A DNA stretch of 9,017 nt, from positions 1-9,017 of the forward strand of contig JBBRTW010000293.1 of assembly GCA_038244055.1 (NCBI GenBank). Direction: 5' to 3'. Below are positions 1 through 6,460 of the stretch, piece by piece. This stretch comes from DASPKW01 sp038244055 (GTDB taxonomy: Bacteria > Planctomycetota > Phycisphaerae > Tepidisphaerales > Tepidisphaeraceae). The first letter of the stretch is position 1; each line of letters begins with the position of its first letter. Under the pieces are notes generated by a model that saw only the letters and a list, made by a program, of their open reading frames with translations, had not been told where the DNA came from and did not search any database. The position numbers and the translations under genes are program-made.

Positions 1-784
1 ACTGCATCTTATCGCCGACTTCGAGCACCGCATCGGCCGGCATGAGTTCCAGCGAAACCGGCGTGGCCACCGCCGCCGAGTCCTTCGGCGCGCCCGCATC
101 GAGCCAGCGGAGGATGGTCGCATATAACTGCGAATCTTCCTTGAATCGGCTCCCGCCCGTGTGCGAAACTTTTCCGGTGGACTTGGTCAGCATGAGTGAA
201 TCTTCGGGGAAGGCCAGGTTGATCCGGCGGCCCGGCTGCTCGCGTGTGATGCGGATGTAATCGCCATCGGGATCGAAACCGAAGAGCGAAATGCGGAAGC
301 CATCCTTGCCCCGCGCCGATCCGTGGCAGCCGCCGGTGTTGCAGCCCGAGCGGAGGAAAACGGGCATGACATCCAGCTTGAACGAAATCGGCCGCTCGAC
401 CTTGGCCTCTTTCACAGTCACGGGGACTTTGGCCGTATGCCCATTGTACGAGACCGCCAATTCCGTCGCCCCATCCGCCAGCGGAAACAGCGAATGCCCA
501 TTCAGCTTCGCCAGCGCGGGGTTGGCGAAGGCGAACTGGCATTGCGCGGTGACATCCATCGTCACCCCATCGGGCCGCGTGTAGCGCGCGACAATCGCCT
601 GCCGGTCGGCCGACGTTTCGAGATTGACATTCGGCGGGAAGACCTCAAAGCGCGCCGCCCCCTCCGCGCGCGGCCCCGGTGAAGGCTCGGCCGACGGCGC
701 TGGCGCAGCCCCCGTCAGCACCACAACCGCAAGAAGCGCGATGCACAATCCGGCCGCGGTGAGCGTTTGATATTTAGGTTTCAT
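1..784 (-). CDS. Secreted DUF1549/DUF1553-type protein with Ig-like domain and CX4CH haem motif (3' end cut by window edge)
   Basis: The first 261 codons are present and the gene continues past the left edge. Residues 1 to about 27 form a signal peptide: KPK near the start, a hydrophobic stretch (LCIALLAVVVL), then small residues. Residues about 46-125 resemble a bacterial Ig-like (BIG2) domain, with a PDGVTMDVT motif typical of these planctomycete proteins. Residues 148-154 are CNTGGCH, a CX4CH variant of the cytochrome c haem motif, followed by GKDGFRISLFGFDPDGDY (160-176 region), which is characteristic of large planctomycete proteins carrying DUF1549 and DUF1553 downstream. Those two domains would lie outside the window, so the family call is inference from the N-terminal part. 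Haem binding is plausible but unproven; M198 is only a possible distal ligand. No clear Shine-Dalgarno precedes the ATG. It is the third same-strand gene after DUF1501 and the PPC protein, 126 bases downstream of the latter, with a palindromic repeat pair between. Confidence 0.82.
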   Translation of the reverse strand, partial: MKPKYQTLTAAGLCIALLAVVVLTGAAPAPSAEPSPGPRAEGAARFEVFPPNVNLETSADRQAIVARYTRPDGVTMDVTAQCQFAFANPALAKLNGHSLFPLADGATELAVSYNGHTAKVPVTVKEAKVERPISFKLDVMPVFLRSGCNTGGCHGSARGKDGFRISLFGFDPDGDYIRITREQPGRRINLAFPEDSLMLTKSTGKVSHTGGSRFKEDSQLYATILRWLDAGAPKDSAAVATPVSLELMPADAVLEVGDKMQ

Positions 785-814
785 AGGCGGGCTCACGGAA
801 AAGAACTGTCTCTC

Positions 815-907
815 GTAGCACGGGCATCCTGCCCGTGTATGCAGCGATCGTATGGAACACATCAACTCAATATGGCTCAACCGACATGGGCAGGATGCCC
901 ATGCTAC
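815..907. repeat. Inverted pair of palindromic REP-like elements (locus A)
   Basis: Two 23-base elements face each other across a 47-base spacer. The left arm (815-837) contains CACGGGCA-TCC-TGCCCGTG, a perfect 8-bp palindrome with a 3-base centre. The right arm (885-907) contains CATGGGCA-GGA-TGCCCATG followed by CTAC, matching the reverse complement of the left arm except for C/T and G/A changes at the palindrome edges. Each arm can fold alone and the two can also pair with each other. The right arm lies 3 bases beyond the stop of the PPC gene and the left arm lies 30 bases before the start of the CX4CH gene, so the pair would be transcribed between two cluster genes. The same family recurs at 5060-5232. 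A role in mRNA stability or attenuation is inference. Confidence 0.85.
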
Positions 908-910
908 AAA

Positions 911-3433
911 TCATTTCGCCGGCTTCTCAGTCTTCACCTTCGGCTTGGCCGGATCGCCGGCCTTGGTCGGATCACCGGCCTTCACCGGCTGCGTCGTCGG
1001 CTTGCCATCCTTGCCCAATGGCGCATCCACCCGGAGCACCGCGCCCCGGCCGACATTGTGCTGGATCGGCTCGCCATCTTTCATAATAGTCACGCGCACG
1101 AACAGCCCATTATGCTGCGCCGCCGGCGTGATCTTCGTCGTGACCACATCGAAATCGATCTTCGTATCCGCCGCCGTGATTTCCTTCGCCTCAACGGTTG
1201 TATTTCCCGGCAGTCCGACCAATTCCGCCTTGGCCTTGCCTTCCCATTTGGTCTTCACATCCAGTTCGGCGAACATCTTCACCGTCTTCGCTTGCTCGAC
1301 GGTTGCGTTGGCGATCTTGGCCGAGAGAAACGGCGCGGCGACATCGAGTGAAACAAACGGCGATGCAACCCAGGTCAGCCCATTCGCATCTCCCGATCCC
1401 ACCACCAGCACATGCCACTGCTTGACCGGCGCGCCGTCGCTGGCGTTGATGATGTAGTCGGCCTCGTTCTGGTTGGCCGGGATTTCCATCTGCGCCAGCG
1501 CCTCGATCCCCGGCGGCTTGAAGAGAAAGCGCACCGTGATCGGCCCCGTGAATTCCCTGGCCCGCTCGGCGATTACCTTGAGCTTGATTTCCCCGCCCTG
1601 AACCAGCGGCACCTTCGGCTGCACGATCCGCAGCCTGTAGGGCGCATCCTCTGCCACCGCCACCGCCATCTTGTCAACGCTGGCGGTATAGAACGCCTGC
1701 TGGTTGCCGTTGGTGACCAGCTCGATGACCTGCTTGAAGGCGCTGTGAATGCCCGCGGCGGCCTTGGCATCCGGCGGCGTCGCCTGGAGTTCCACCAAAC
1801 TACCGCTGACCTTCGATGCCGGCGTCGCCTCGAACAACACCGGCACAGTATCCACGCCCGGCTCGATGTTCATCGCCGTCATCTTCACGCCCGCAGGCAG
1901 ATTCAGGCCACTCAAGGCAAGCGGGCCACCCGCCACATCCGCGCGCTGGATGCGAATCAGCGTGGCATAGAGATTGCCGTGCGGTATGGGAACGGCGTTG
2001 CGCTCTTGCGAATAATTCACCGAGAAGTTCGGGATCGCCATGGTAATTGCCGGCTGAACCGGCGTGATCTCCACTCGATAAGCGTATTGATCGCCCGCCG
2101 CGCGAAGGTGATCGCGAACGCGAACGAAATAATCCCCATCGGCCGGCACATTCAGGCGGACGTACGAATCCGGGCCGCCACTATCATCATTGGTCGCAAT
2201 CTGCGCCCCTGCCGAGTTGTAAACCGTCAGCACCGAATCGAGCGGCGAGCGCAATCGCCGGGCGTAGACGTTGACCTCCAGCACCTGGCCCTTCTTGGCG
2301 ACGAACTTGAAGTAATCGGTATCCTGATACTTCACCTCCGCGGAGGCGGACTTGCTCTCCACCCCACCGGCCGTTTTGGGGTCCGCGCTGGATGATGAGA
2401 TGATCCCGTTGAACGCCACCGGCAGCGGCCCGTTGTACGCCGTCGCGGTCTTCATCGAATCGTTCGGCTCGACCTCCATCACATTCGGAAAATCGACCAC
2501 CCGGAAATGATTCCCCGAAGGCGGCGTCTGCCCATCCTGCTCGGCGAAGAGCATGAAATCCGCATCCGGTTTCTCTGGGAGTTGTATCGTCTGCTCGAAC
2601 GTCCCCTTCACATCGCCGATGAATTTGACGGCTAACTTTTGCCCCACCTGCCCGCCCAGCGGGTAAACCACGCGCGGCCGCGGGAAGGTGCCGACATGCA
2701 GCCGGTAGTAGCTATCCGCGCTCCCGCCGAAAGCGCTCTCGCGCACCTGGATAATGTACTTGCCATCATGGGGCGCGATGATCGAAGCCACCGAATCCTG
2801 CTTGAGCAGGGCGGTGTCATCGGAGGCCGACAGCTCGAAACGCTTCTCATCGAGAATCGCGACGTACGGATCGAAGGCCACGCCGCCGAGGCGCATCCCT
2901 TCGATCTCGGCCGTGATGCGCTGGCCCTTCTTCGCCTCCACCACGAAGAAATCCTGATCTTCATTGTCGATCACGCCCGCCACCGAGACATTGAGCGGAA
3001 TCGCCTGCGGCGTCTTGAAATCGTTGTTGGGTTCCTTCTCCGCGATCACCGGCAACGACCCCACCCAGAACGTGCGGAACTCGGAGATGCCCGTGGCCGT
3101 TCGCAGGCGAACCCCATACTCGCCGATCCGCGCATCGGGCGCGATCTTGGCCGTGACCGCCACCTTCTGCCCGCCCTTATCCGGAGTCACCTTGGTGATC
3201 GTGATGCCGGGTTCGTAGATGAACACTTCCTGTGCATCCGACAGCCGCGCCCCTTCAAACGAAAGCGTGACTTCCGTCCCGCGCTGCCCGCCACGCGGCA
3301 GGATGCGGTTGAGCTGCGGCGAAGCGGCCTGTGCTCCGGCCGCCACCACGGCGGCCGAAATGATCGCGAGAAATCGAATCCAGGCGCTGCTCGCCCGGGG
3401 ATTCAGGCCATTGGGCAATCGGTTGTTGGGCAT
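911..3433 (-). CDS. Exported protein with two PPC (bacterial pre-peptidase C-terminal) domains
   Basis: The protein has 840 residues. A signal peptide spans about 1-36 (hydrophobic FLAIISAAVVAAG, likely cut at AQA-A). Residues about 38-125 look like an IPT/TIG-type beta-sandwich beginning SPQLNRILPRGGQRGTEV. Two PPC domains follow, at about 132-248 and 319-457; each begins with the hallmark EPNND or EVEPNDS, contains a D-x-D-F/Y-F segment, and ends in a Y-x-I/V-x-V-R strand (KYIIQVRES and DYFVRVRDH). Residues 458 to about 800 hold no domain I can name but look beta-rich. The C-terminus is a Lys/Pro tail with a short repeated AGDPTK/AGDPAK. No protease or other catalytic domain is visible. PPC domains are usually extracellular accessory domains, so a binding or structural role at the cell surface or periplasm is likely. 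The start is the only early Met; GGAG at 3444-3447 lies 10 bases upstream. It sits between DUF1501 and the CX4CH gene. Confidence 0.88.
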   Translation of the reverse strand: MPNNRLPNGLNPRASSAWIRFLAIISAAVVAAGAQAASPQLNRILPRGGQRGTEVTLSFEGARLSDAQEVFIYEPGITITKVTPDKGGQKVAVTAKIAPDARIGEYGVRLRTATGISEFRTFWVGSLPVIAEKEPNNDFKTPQAIPLNVSVAGVIDNEDQDFFVVEAKKGQRITAEIEGMRLGGVAFDPYVAILDEKRFELSASDDTALLKQDSVASIIAPHDGKYIIQVRESAFGGSADSYYRLHVGTFPRPRVVYPLGGQVGQKLAVKFIGDVKGTFEQTIQLPEKPDADFMLFAEQDGQTPPSGNHFRVVDFPNVMEVEPNDSMKTATAYNGPLPVAFNGIISSSSADPKTAGGVESKSASAEVKYQDTDYFKFVAKKGQVLEVNVYARRLRSPLDSVLTVYNSAGAQIATNDDSGGPDSYVRLNVPADGDYFVRVRDHLRAAGDQYAYRVEITPVQPAITMAIPNFSVNYSQERNAVPIPHGNLYATLIRIQRADVAGGPLALSGLNLPAGVKMTAMNIEPGVDTVPVLFEATPASKVSGSLVELQATPPDAKAAAGIHSAFKQVIELVTNGNQQAFYTASVDKMAVAVAEDAPYRLRIVQPKVPLVQGGEIKLKVIAERAREFTGPITVRFLFKPPGIEALAQMEIPANQNEADYIINASDGAPVKQWHVLVVGSGDANGLTWVASPFVSLDVAAPFLSAKIANATVEQAKTVKMFAELDVKTKWEGKAKAELVGLPGNTTVEAKEITAADTKIDFDVVTTKITPAAQHNGLFVRVTIMKDGEPIQHNVGRGAVLRVDAPLGKDGKPTTQPVKAGDPTKAGDPAKPKVKTEKPAK

Positions 3434-3482
3434 ATTGCAAATTCTCCGATGCGATTCGAGCTGTTCTGGATGAGGTTAGACA

Positions 3483-3511
3483 ACTGGCAAGCGATGCGAT
3501 CGCTTGCCAGT
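3483..3511. other. Perfect 12-bp intergenic hairpin between the DUF1501 and PPC genes
   Basis: The arms ACTGGCAAGCGA (3483-3494) and TCGCTTGCCAGT (3500-3511) are exact reverse complements around the 5-base loop TGCGA. The hairpin lies 31 bases after the DUF1501 stop and about 35 bases before the GGAG ahead of the PPC gene. No T-run follows on the minus strand, so it is not a classical intrinsic terminator. An intercistronic processing, stabilising or attenuating stem is the likelier role, but this is inference. Confidence 0.7.
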
Positions 3512-3542
3512 GCTTGCTTCAAGTTCGCCGGCCGCGATCGAA

Positions 3543-4892
3543 TCAGACGATGAGATCTTTGAGCACCTTGCCGCCGCGGACGATATCGATCGGGCGGTTG
3601 CCCGCCGCGATCAAGCGCTTTTCCGGATCGATGCCAAGCTGGTGATAAACCGTGGTCGCGAAATCTTCGACGCAGACCGCATCGGTCGCCGGCTCGCCGC
3701 CGGTCGAGTCGGAAGTGCCGTAAATCAGGCCCTTCTTGATCCCGCCGCCGGCCAACACTGTGCTGAAAACGCGCGGCCAGTGATCGCGCCCGGCATCCTT
3801 GTTGATCTTCGGTGTCCGGCCGAACTCGCTGGAAACCATGATCAGCGTGGAATCCAATTGTCCGCGCTGTTCCAAATCCTTGATCAGCATGGCGAAGGCC
3901 ACATCAAACTCCGGCATCTGCCGGCGGAAGGCGTTCTGAATCCCCGCGTGATGATCCCAGCCGCCGAACGTCATCGAGACGAACCGCACGCCCGCGCCGA
4001 CCAGTCGCCGGGCCATCAGCATCCGCATCCCCGCGGTATTGCGGCCATACTGATCCTTCAGCGCATCGGATTCGGATTCGAGATTGAAAGCCTCGCGGGC
4101 TTCCTTGGAAGAGATCATGTTGTAGGCGCGCTGATAGAACTCATCCATCGAGGAGAGGGCATCCGATTTTTCGATCGATTTGAAATGCGAATCGACCGCC
4201 GCCAGCATGTCTTTGCGGCGATTAAACCGGGCATCATCCAGCGCGGCCGGCATCCGCAGGTCGCGAACCGTGAAACCCTTCTGGGTCGGATCGCTGCCCA
4301 GCGAGAACGGGCCATATGCGCTGGAGAGGTAGCCGCTGCCGGCGAACTCGTTGGGCACGCCGGGAATGCAGACGTACGGCGGCAAGTTGTTCTTTACGCC
4401 CAGTTCATGCGAGACAACCGATCCGAATGAGGGGTACTGGATCGCCGGGCTCGGCCGGTAGCCGGTGAACATGTTATGCGTGCCGCGCTCGTGGGCGGCC
4501 TCGCCGTGGGTCATCGAGCGGATGACCGTGATCTTGTCGGCGACCTTGGCGGTCTGCTGCATCATTTCGCCGAAATATTCCCCCTCGACCTTCGTTTTAA
4601 CCGTGCCGAACGGCCCGCGGTATTCGATCGGCGCGTTGGGCTTCGGGTCGAAGGATTCATGCTGGGCCATCCCGCCCGGCAGGAAAATGTGAATAATGCT
4701 CTTGGCCGGCCCTTCCTTGGCCTTGCCGCCATGGGCATCCTGAACGGCCTCGGCCGCCATGGCTTTCTGACGGAAGAAATCGCCGAGCGTCAGCCCGAGG
4801 CCTCCGATGAGGCCGACATACATGAAGTCGCGCCGGCTCGGCCGGACGTGACGCGGATCGTTGCACCAACCGTTTTCGTTCCGCTGGCTCAT
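3543..4892 (-). CDS. DUF1501 family protein with twin-arginine export signal
   Basis: With the start used here the protein has 449 residues. S-R-R-D-F-M at 19-24 followed by a hydrophobic stretch (VGLIGGLGLTLG) is a Tat signal, with likely cleavage near AMA-A (46-47). The body matches DUF1501 (PF07394) throughout: IIHIFLPGGMAQHESFDPKPNAP (66-88), HERGTHNMFTGYRPS (134-148), FGGWDHH (309-315), SSEFGRTP (354-361) and GRDHWP (368-373). The His/Asp/Glu clusters fit the predicted alkaline-phosphatase/sulfatase-like fold and could bind metal; no substrate is known for the family. A start 18 codons upstream is open, but the ATG at 4890-4892 is preceded at 7 bases by AGGGA (4900-4904) and places the twin arginines at the usual distance. 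It is the first gene of the three-gene minus-strand cluster. The far C-terminus is intact. Confidence 0.93.
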   Translation of the reverse strand: MSQRNENGWCNDPRHVRPSRRDFMYVGLIGGLGLTLGDFFRQKAMAAEAVQDAHGGKAKEGPAKSIIHIFLPGGMAQHESFDPKPNAPIEYRGPFGTVKTKVEGEYFGEMMQQTAKVADKITVIRSMTHGEAAHERGTHNMFTGYRPSPAIQYPSFGSVVSHELGVKNNLPPYVCIPGVPNEFAGSGYLSSAYGPFSLGSDPTQKGFTVRDLRMPAALDDARFNRRKDMLAAVDSHFKSIEKSDALSSMDEFYQRAYNMISSKEAREAFNLESESDALKDQYGRNTAGMRMLMARRLVGAGVRFVSMTFGGWDHHAGIQNAFRRQMPEFDVAFAMLIKDLEQRGQLDSTLIMVSSEFGRTPKINKDAGRDHWPRVFSTVLAGGGIKKGLIYGTSDSTGGEPATDAVCVEDFATTVYHQLGIDPEKRLIAAGNRPIDIVRGGKVLKDLIV

Positions 4893-5059
4893 AGAAGTGT
4901 CCCTGCCATGTAAAGCGGACCACTGAAGTGTTCTACCCGGGCGCACCGCGTGAACCCGGGATGGTTCGTTACTTCTAAAATATAGCCCGCTCGAATCACC
5001 CCGTTGAAAGGTGATTCGCTTTTAATCATGCAAAAGCGCAAGGTTTTGACATTGCCGTC
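4893..5059. other. Non-coding leader of the DUF1501 cluster with two hairpins
   Basis: No gene is supported in this part of the 349-base gap (4893-5241). Two inverted repeats are visible. At 4936-4960, CCCGGG arms enclose a further 3-bp stem (CGC/GCG, read on the minus strand) around GGT. At 4992-5018, CGAATCACC and GGTGATTCG (9 bp, perfect) flank a 9-base loop; on the plus strand this is followed by CTTTTAATC, but no plus-strand gene ends here. On the minus strand, TATATTTT (4977-4984) could be a -10-like box for the DUF1501 cluster, without a convincing -35. The mRNA leader would begin near here if so. Confidence 0.5.
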
Positions 5060-5232
5060 GTAGCACGGGCATCTTGCCCGTGTAACCGGTTCTCGTCCAT
5101 GTGAACCTTCACCGGCACACCGTGCGCCCCGGTAAAACGGGCATCTTGCCCGTGAAACCGGTTCTCGAATGAAAAATTCGTATCTAAAACTCCGGCGTTC
5201 CCCTTCTCGCATGGGCAAGATGCCCATGCCAC
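5060..5232. repeat. Three palindromic REP-like elements (locus B), two direct and one inverted
   Basis: The element at 5060-5082 contains CACGGGCA-TCT-TGCCCGTG. A second copy in the same orientation has its palindrome at 5137-5154. Together with downstream AACCGGTTCTCG the two share a 31-base direct repeat (5065-5095 and 5137-5167) with one mismatch. The third element, 5210-5232, is inverted and carries CATGGGCA-AGA-TGCCCATG, then CCAC. It ends 9 bases from the stop of the prepilin-like gene. All centres here are TCT (read in the left-arm direction), against TCC at 815-907. Short open frames across this region translate to HGQDARAT and ASCPC-type peptides, which I regard as spurious translations of the repeat. 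Confidence 0.85.
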
Positions 5233-5241
5233 AAACGGAGG

Positions 5242-6009
5242 CTATTTCCGCTGGTCCATCGCCGACCATAGGGCGTCGATGGCCGAATTATATTCCCCCG
5301 AAAACGGCTCCTGGGGTGCCTTGAGATAATCGACCGATGCCCCGTTCGCGTTTGAGAAAACGAAGATGGAGCGCGGCTGCCAGTGGGCCGACCCATCGCC
5401 ATAGAGCACATTCAAGCCTTCGGCGTGGCGGGTCAGAACATGCCGCTCGGTGGCCATCATATCCGCCAGGATGGCGCGGTCCTTGAACCTCGAAAGGCGC
5501 GGCAGGGCGAAATTCGCGAGGGTCCCCTTGAGGTCATCGGGGATGAAGTTCTCGCTGTTCATCGCGTACCCGGCTTGGATGTTTTTCGTAGGATCGCCAT
5601 CGGGTCCGGGCGGCCAGGGGTTGTCGGAGGTGGCGAACATGTACTTGGGATTGTTCTCCGAAGGGCAGTAGAAAGGCTTGGGCTCTTTCATCAGCCCGGC
5701 GACATAAAGCCGGCCAAACAGAACGTACTCGTGGGCGGTCGCGGAATAGACCATCGAGTCGAATTGCTTGTAAGGCCCGCGCCAGCCGATGACCACCTGA
5801 TCCTTGTTTTCTCCCGCGTAGAAGTGCAGCGCCGTATGCACCTGCCGCAGATTGCTCAGACAGGCAACCCGCCGGGCCTGCTCGCGCGATTTGGAGAGGG
5901 CGGGCAGGAGCAGGCCAATCAGGAGTGCGATGGTCCCAATTACAACCAGAAGTTCGACGAGCGTGAACGCCTGCCTCGGCCGCCGCGAATATCCTTCCCG
6001 CACCCGCAT
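5242..6009 (-). CDS. Prepilin-like protein with N-terminal methylation motif and H-X9-DG motif
   Basis: The protein has 255 residues. A short basic leader (MRVREGYSRRPRQA) precedes FTLVELLVVIGTIALLIGLLLPAL, the type IV prepilin/pseudopilin class III signal; the usual Gly before the cut is Ala here (A14-F15), and the conserved Glu is E19. The hydrophobic helix is followed by SKSREQARRVACLSNLRQV, typical of the abundant planctomycete pseudopilin-like proteins. Near the C-terminus H195 and D205-G206 form the H-X9-DG motif (HAEGLNVLYGDG) that defines this processing-associated subgroup. Such proteins occur in many paralogues per planctomycete genome; their assembly into filaments or secretion machinery is assumed rather than shown. 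The gene starts 15 bases after the lipoprotein stop, with no Shine-Dalgarno in the gap, so translational coupling is plausible. It ends in TAG, with a palindromic repeat directly beyond. Confidence 0.92.
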   Translation of the reverse strand: MRVREGYSRRPRQAFTLVELLVVIGTIALLIGLLLPALSKSREQARRVACLSNLRQVHTALHFYAGENKDQVVIGWRGPYKQFDSMVYSATAHEYVLFGRLYVAGLMKEPKPFYCPSENNPKYMFATSDNPWPPGPDGDPTKNIQAGYAMNSENFIPDDLKGTLANFALPRLSRFKDRAILADMMATERHVLTRHAEGLNVLYGDGSAHWQPRSIFVFSNANGASVDYLKAPQEPFSGEYNSAIDALWSAMDQRK

Positions 6010-6024
6010 GGTCGGAATTGTAAC

Positions 6025-6264
6025 TTATTTCTGGTCCGGTAGCGCGGGGGACTTGGGGTTGGATTTTTCTTCCTGCGGCGCCTGCGGAACCTTGGGGATG
6101 TCCTTGGGAGATCCGCCTGGAGTCGGCTGGTCCACCCGCTCACCCGCCTGTCGCGTGCCGCCCGAATGCCAGCCCCCCGGTGAATCCGATTCCTGGCAAC
6201 CAGCCATCGCCAATCCAAGTCCGAGGAAACCGGCCGACAAAATCTTTCGAAAGGGGATGCGCAT
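6025..6264 (-). CDS. Small proline-rich lipoprotein
   Basis: The protein has 79 residues. After MRIPFRK comes a hydrophobic stretch (ILSAGFLGLGLAMA) ending in the lipobox L-A-M-A-G-C, so the mature protein would start at Cys22 and be lipid-anchored. The remainder is short and low in complexity: SDSPGGWHSGG, then a Pro/Lys/Gln-rich tail (PGGSPKDIPKVPQAPQEEK). No enzymatic domain is present. The frame is open for 32 further codons upstream, but the ATG at 6262-6264 is chosen because GGAGG lies four bases before it and because it places the signal peptide at the N-terminus. It directly precedes the prepilin-like gene and is probably cotranscribed with it. Small lipoproteins next to prepilin-like genes are common in planctomycetes; no specific function can be assigned. 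Confidence 0.82.
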   Translation of the reverse strand: MRIPFRKILSAGFLGLGLAMAGCQESDSPGGWHSGGTRQAGERVDQPTPGGSPKDIPKVPQAPQEEKSNPKSPALPDQK

Positions 6265-6268
6265 TGAA

Positions 6269-6273
6269 CCTCC
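6269..6273 (-). promoter_or_regulatory. Shine-Dalgarno GGAGG deciding the lipoprotein start
   Basis: GGAGG on the minus strand, separated by TTCA from the ATG at 6262-6264. Many other genes in this window have weak or no Shine-Dalgarno, so this one is informative: it favours the shorter, lipobox-proximal start over the longer open frame. Confidence 0.7.
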
Positions 6274-6397
6274 ATGTGAGTAATGGTCAACAATGAGCAA
6301 GGGAGGTGCCGATGGCATTTGGGAGTGGATGGGGCCGGTCCATGGGTGAATTAGCGACAAATTGACACGATCGGTCGTTTAATTGCTGCTTTGTGGT

Positions 6398-6414
6398 GCG
6401 GCCATCCTGGCTGC
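6398..6414. repeat. Short imperfect palindrome related in design to the REP-like elements
   Basis: GCGGCCA-TCC-TGGCTGC has 7-bp arms with one mismatch around a TCC centre, the same centre as the palindromes at 815-907. It lies 46 bases beyond the stop of the RTX pseudogene, in the 196-base gap before the lipoprotein gene. Translated, this stretch gives a CGAAILAAAAG-type peptide that I recall from spurious small proteins in planctomycete annotations. Nothing else in 6265-6460 is recognisable. Confidence 0.5.
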
Positions 6415-6460
6415 GGCTGCAGGCCCAAAAGACAGAGCGCGATCCCGGCCCTCAAGTCAT

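Noticed and set aside
1412..2395. Long plus-strand open frame opposite the PPC gene
   Set aside because: Arg/His-rich translation with no domain, lying antisense to a clearly recognisable protein; a GC-rich shadow.
4893..4946. Upstream start for the DUF1501 gene adding 18 residues
   Set aside because: The added residues would push the twin-arginine motif away from the N-terminus, and AGGGA supports the downstream ATG.
4936..4960. tRNA T-arm-like sequence (GGGTTCA... read on the minus strand)
   Set aside because: No acceptor, anticodon or D arm can be built around it; it is simply a CCCGGG inverted repeat.
4977..5012. Sigma-70 promoter for the DUF1501 cluster (TATATT with a TTCAAC-like -35)
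   Set aside because: The -35 box is poor and the spacing 18 bases; not strong enough to list as a promoter.
4992..5018. Intrinsic terminator on the plus strand (9-bp stem then CTTTT)
   Set aside because: No plus-strand gene precedes it, and on the minus strand no T-run follows the stem.
5060..5232. Possible CRISPR array
   Set aside because: Only three copies, one inverted, irregular spacing and self-palindromic repeats; no cas gene nearby. Fits REP/BIME-like elements better.
5026..5269. Short minus-strand open frames with HGQDARAT / ASCPC peptides
   Set aside because: Their sequence is just the palindromic repeats translated; no start signal or domain supports them as genes.
6265..6360. 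Upstream start for the lipoprotein adding 32 residues
   Set aside because: It would bury the lipobox signal at residue 50 and lacks the GGAGG that precedes the chosen ATG.
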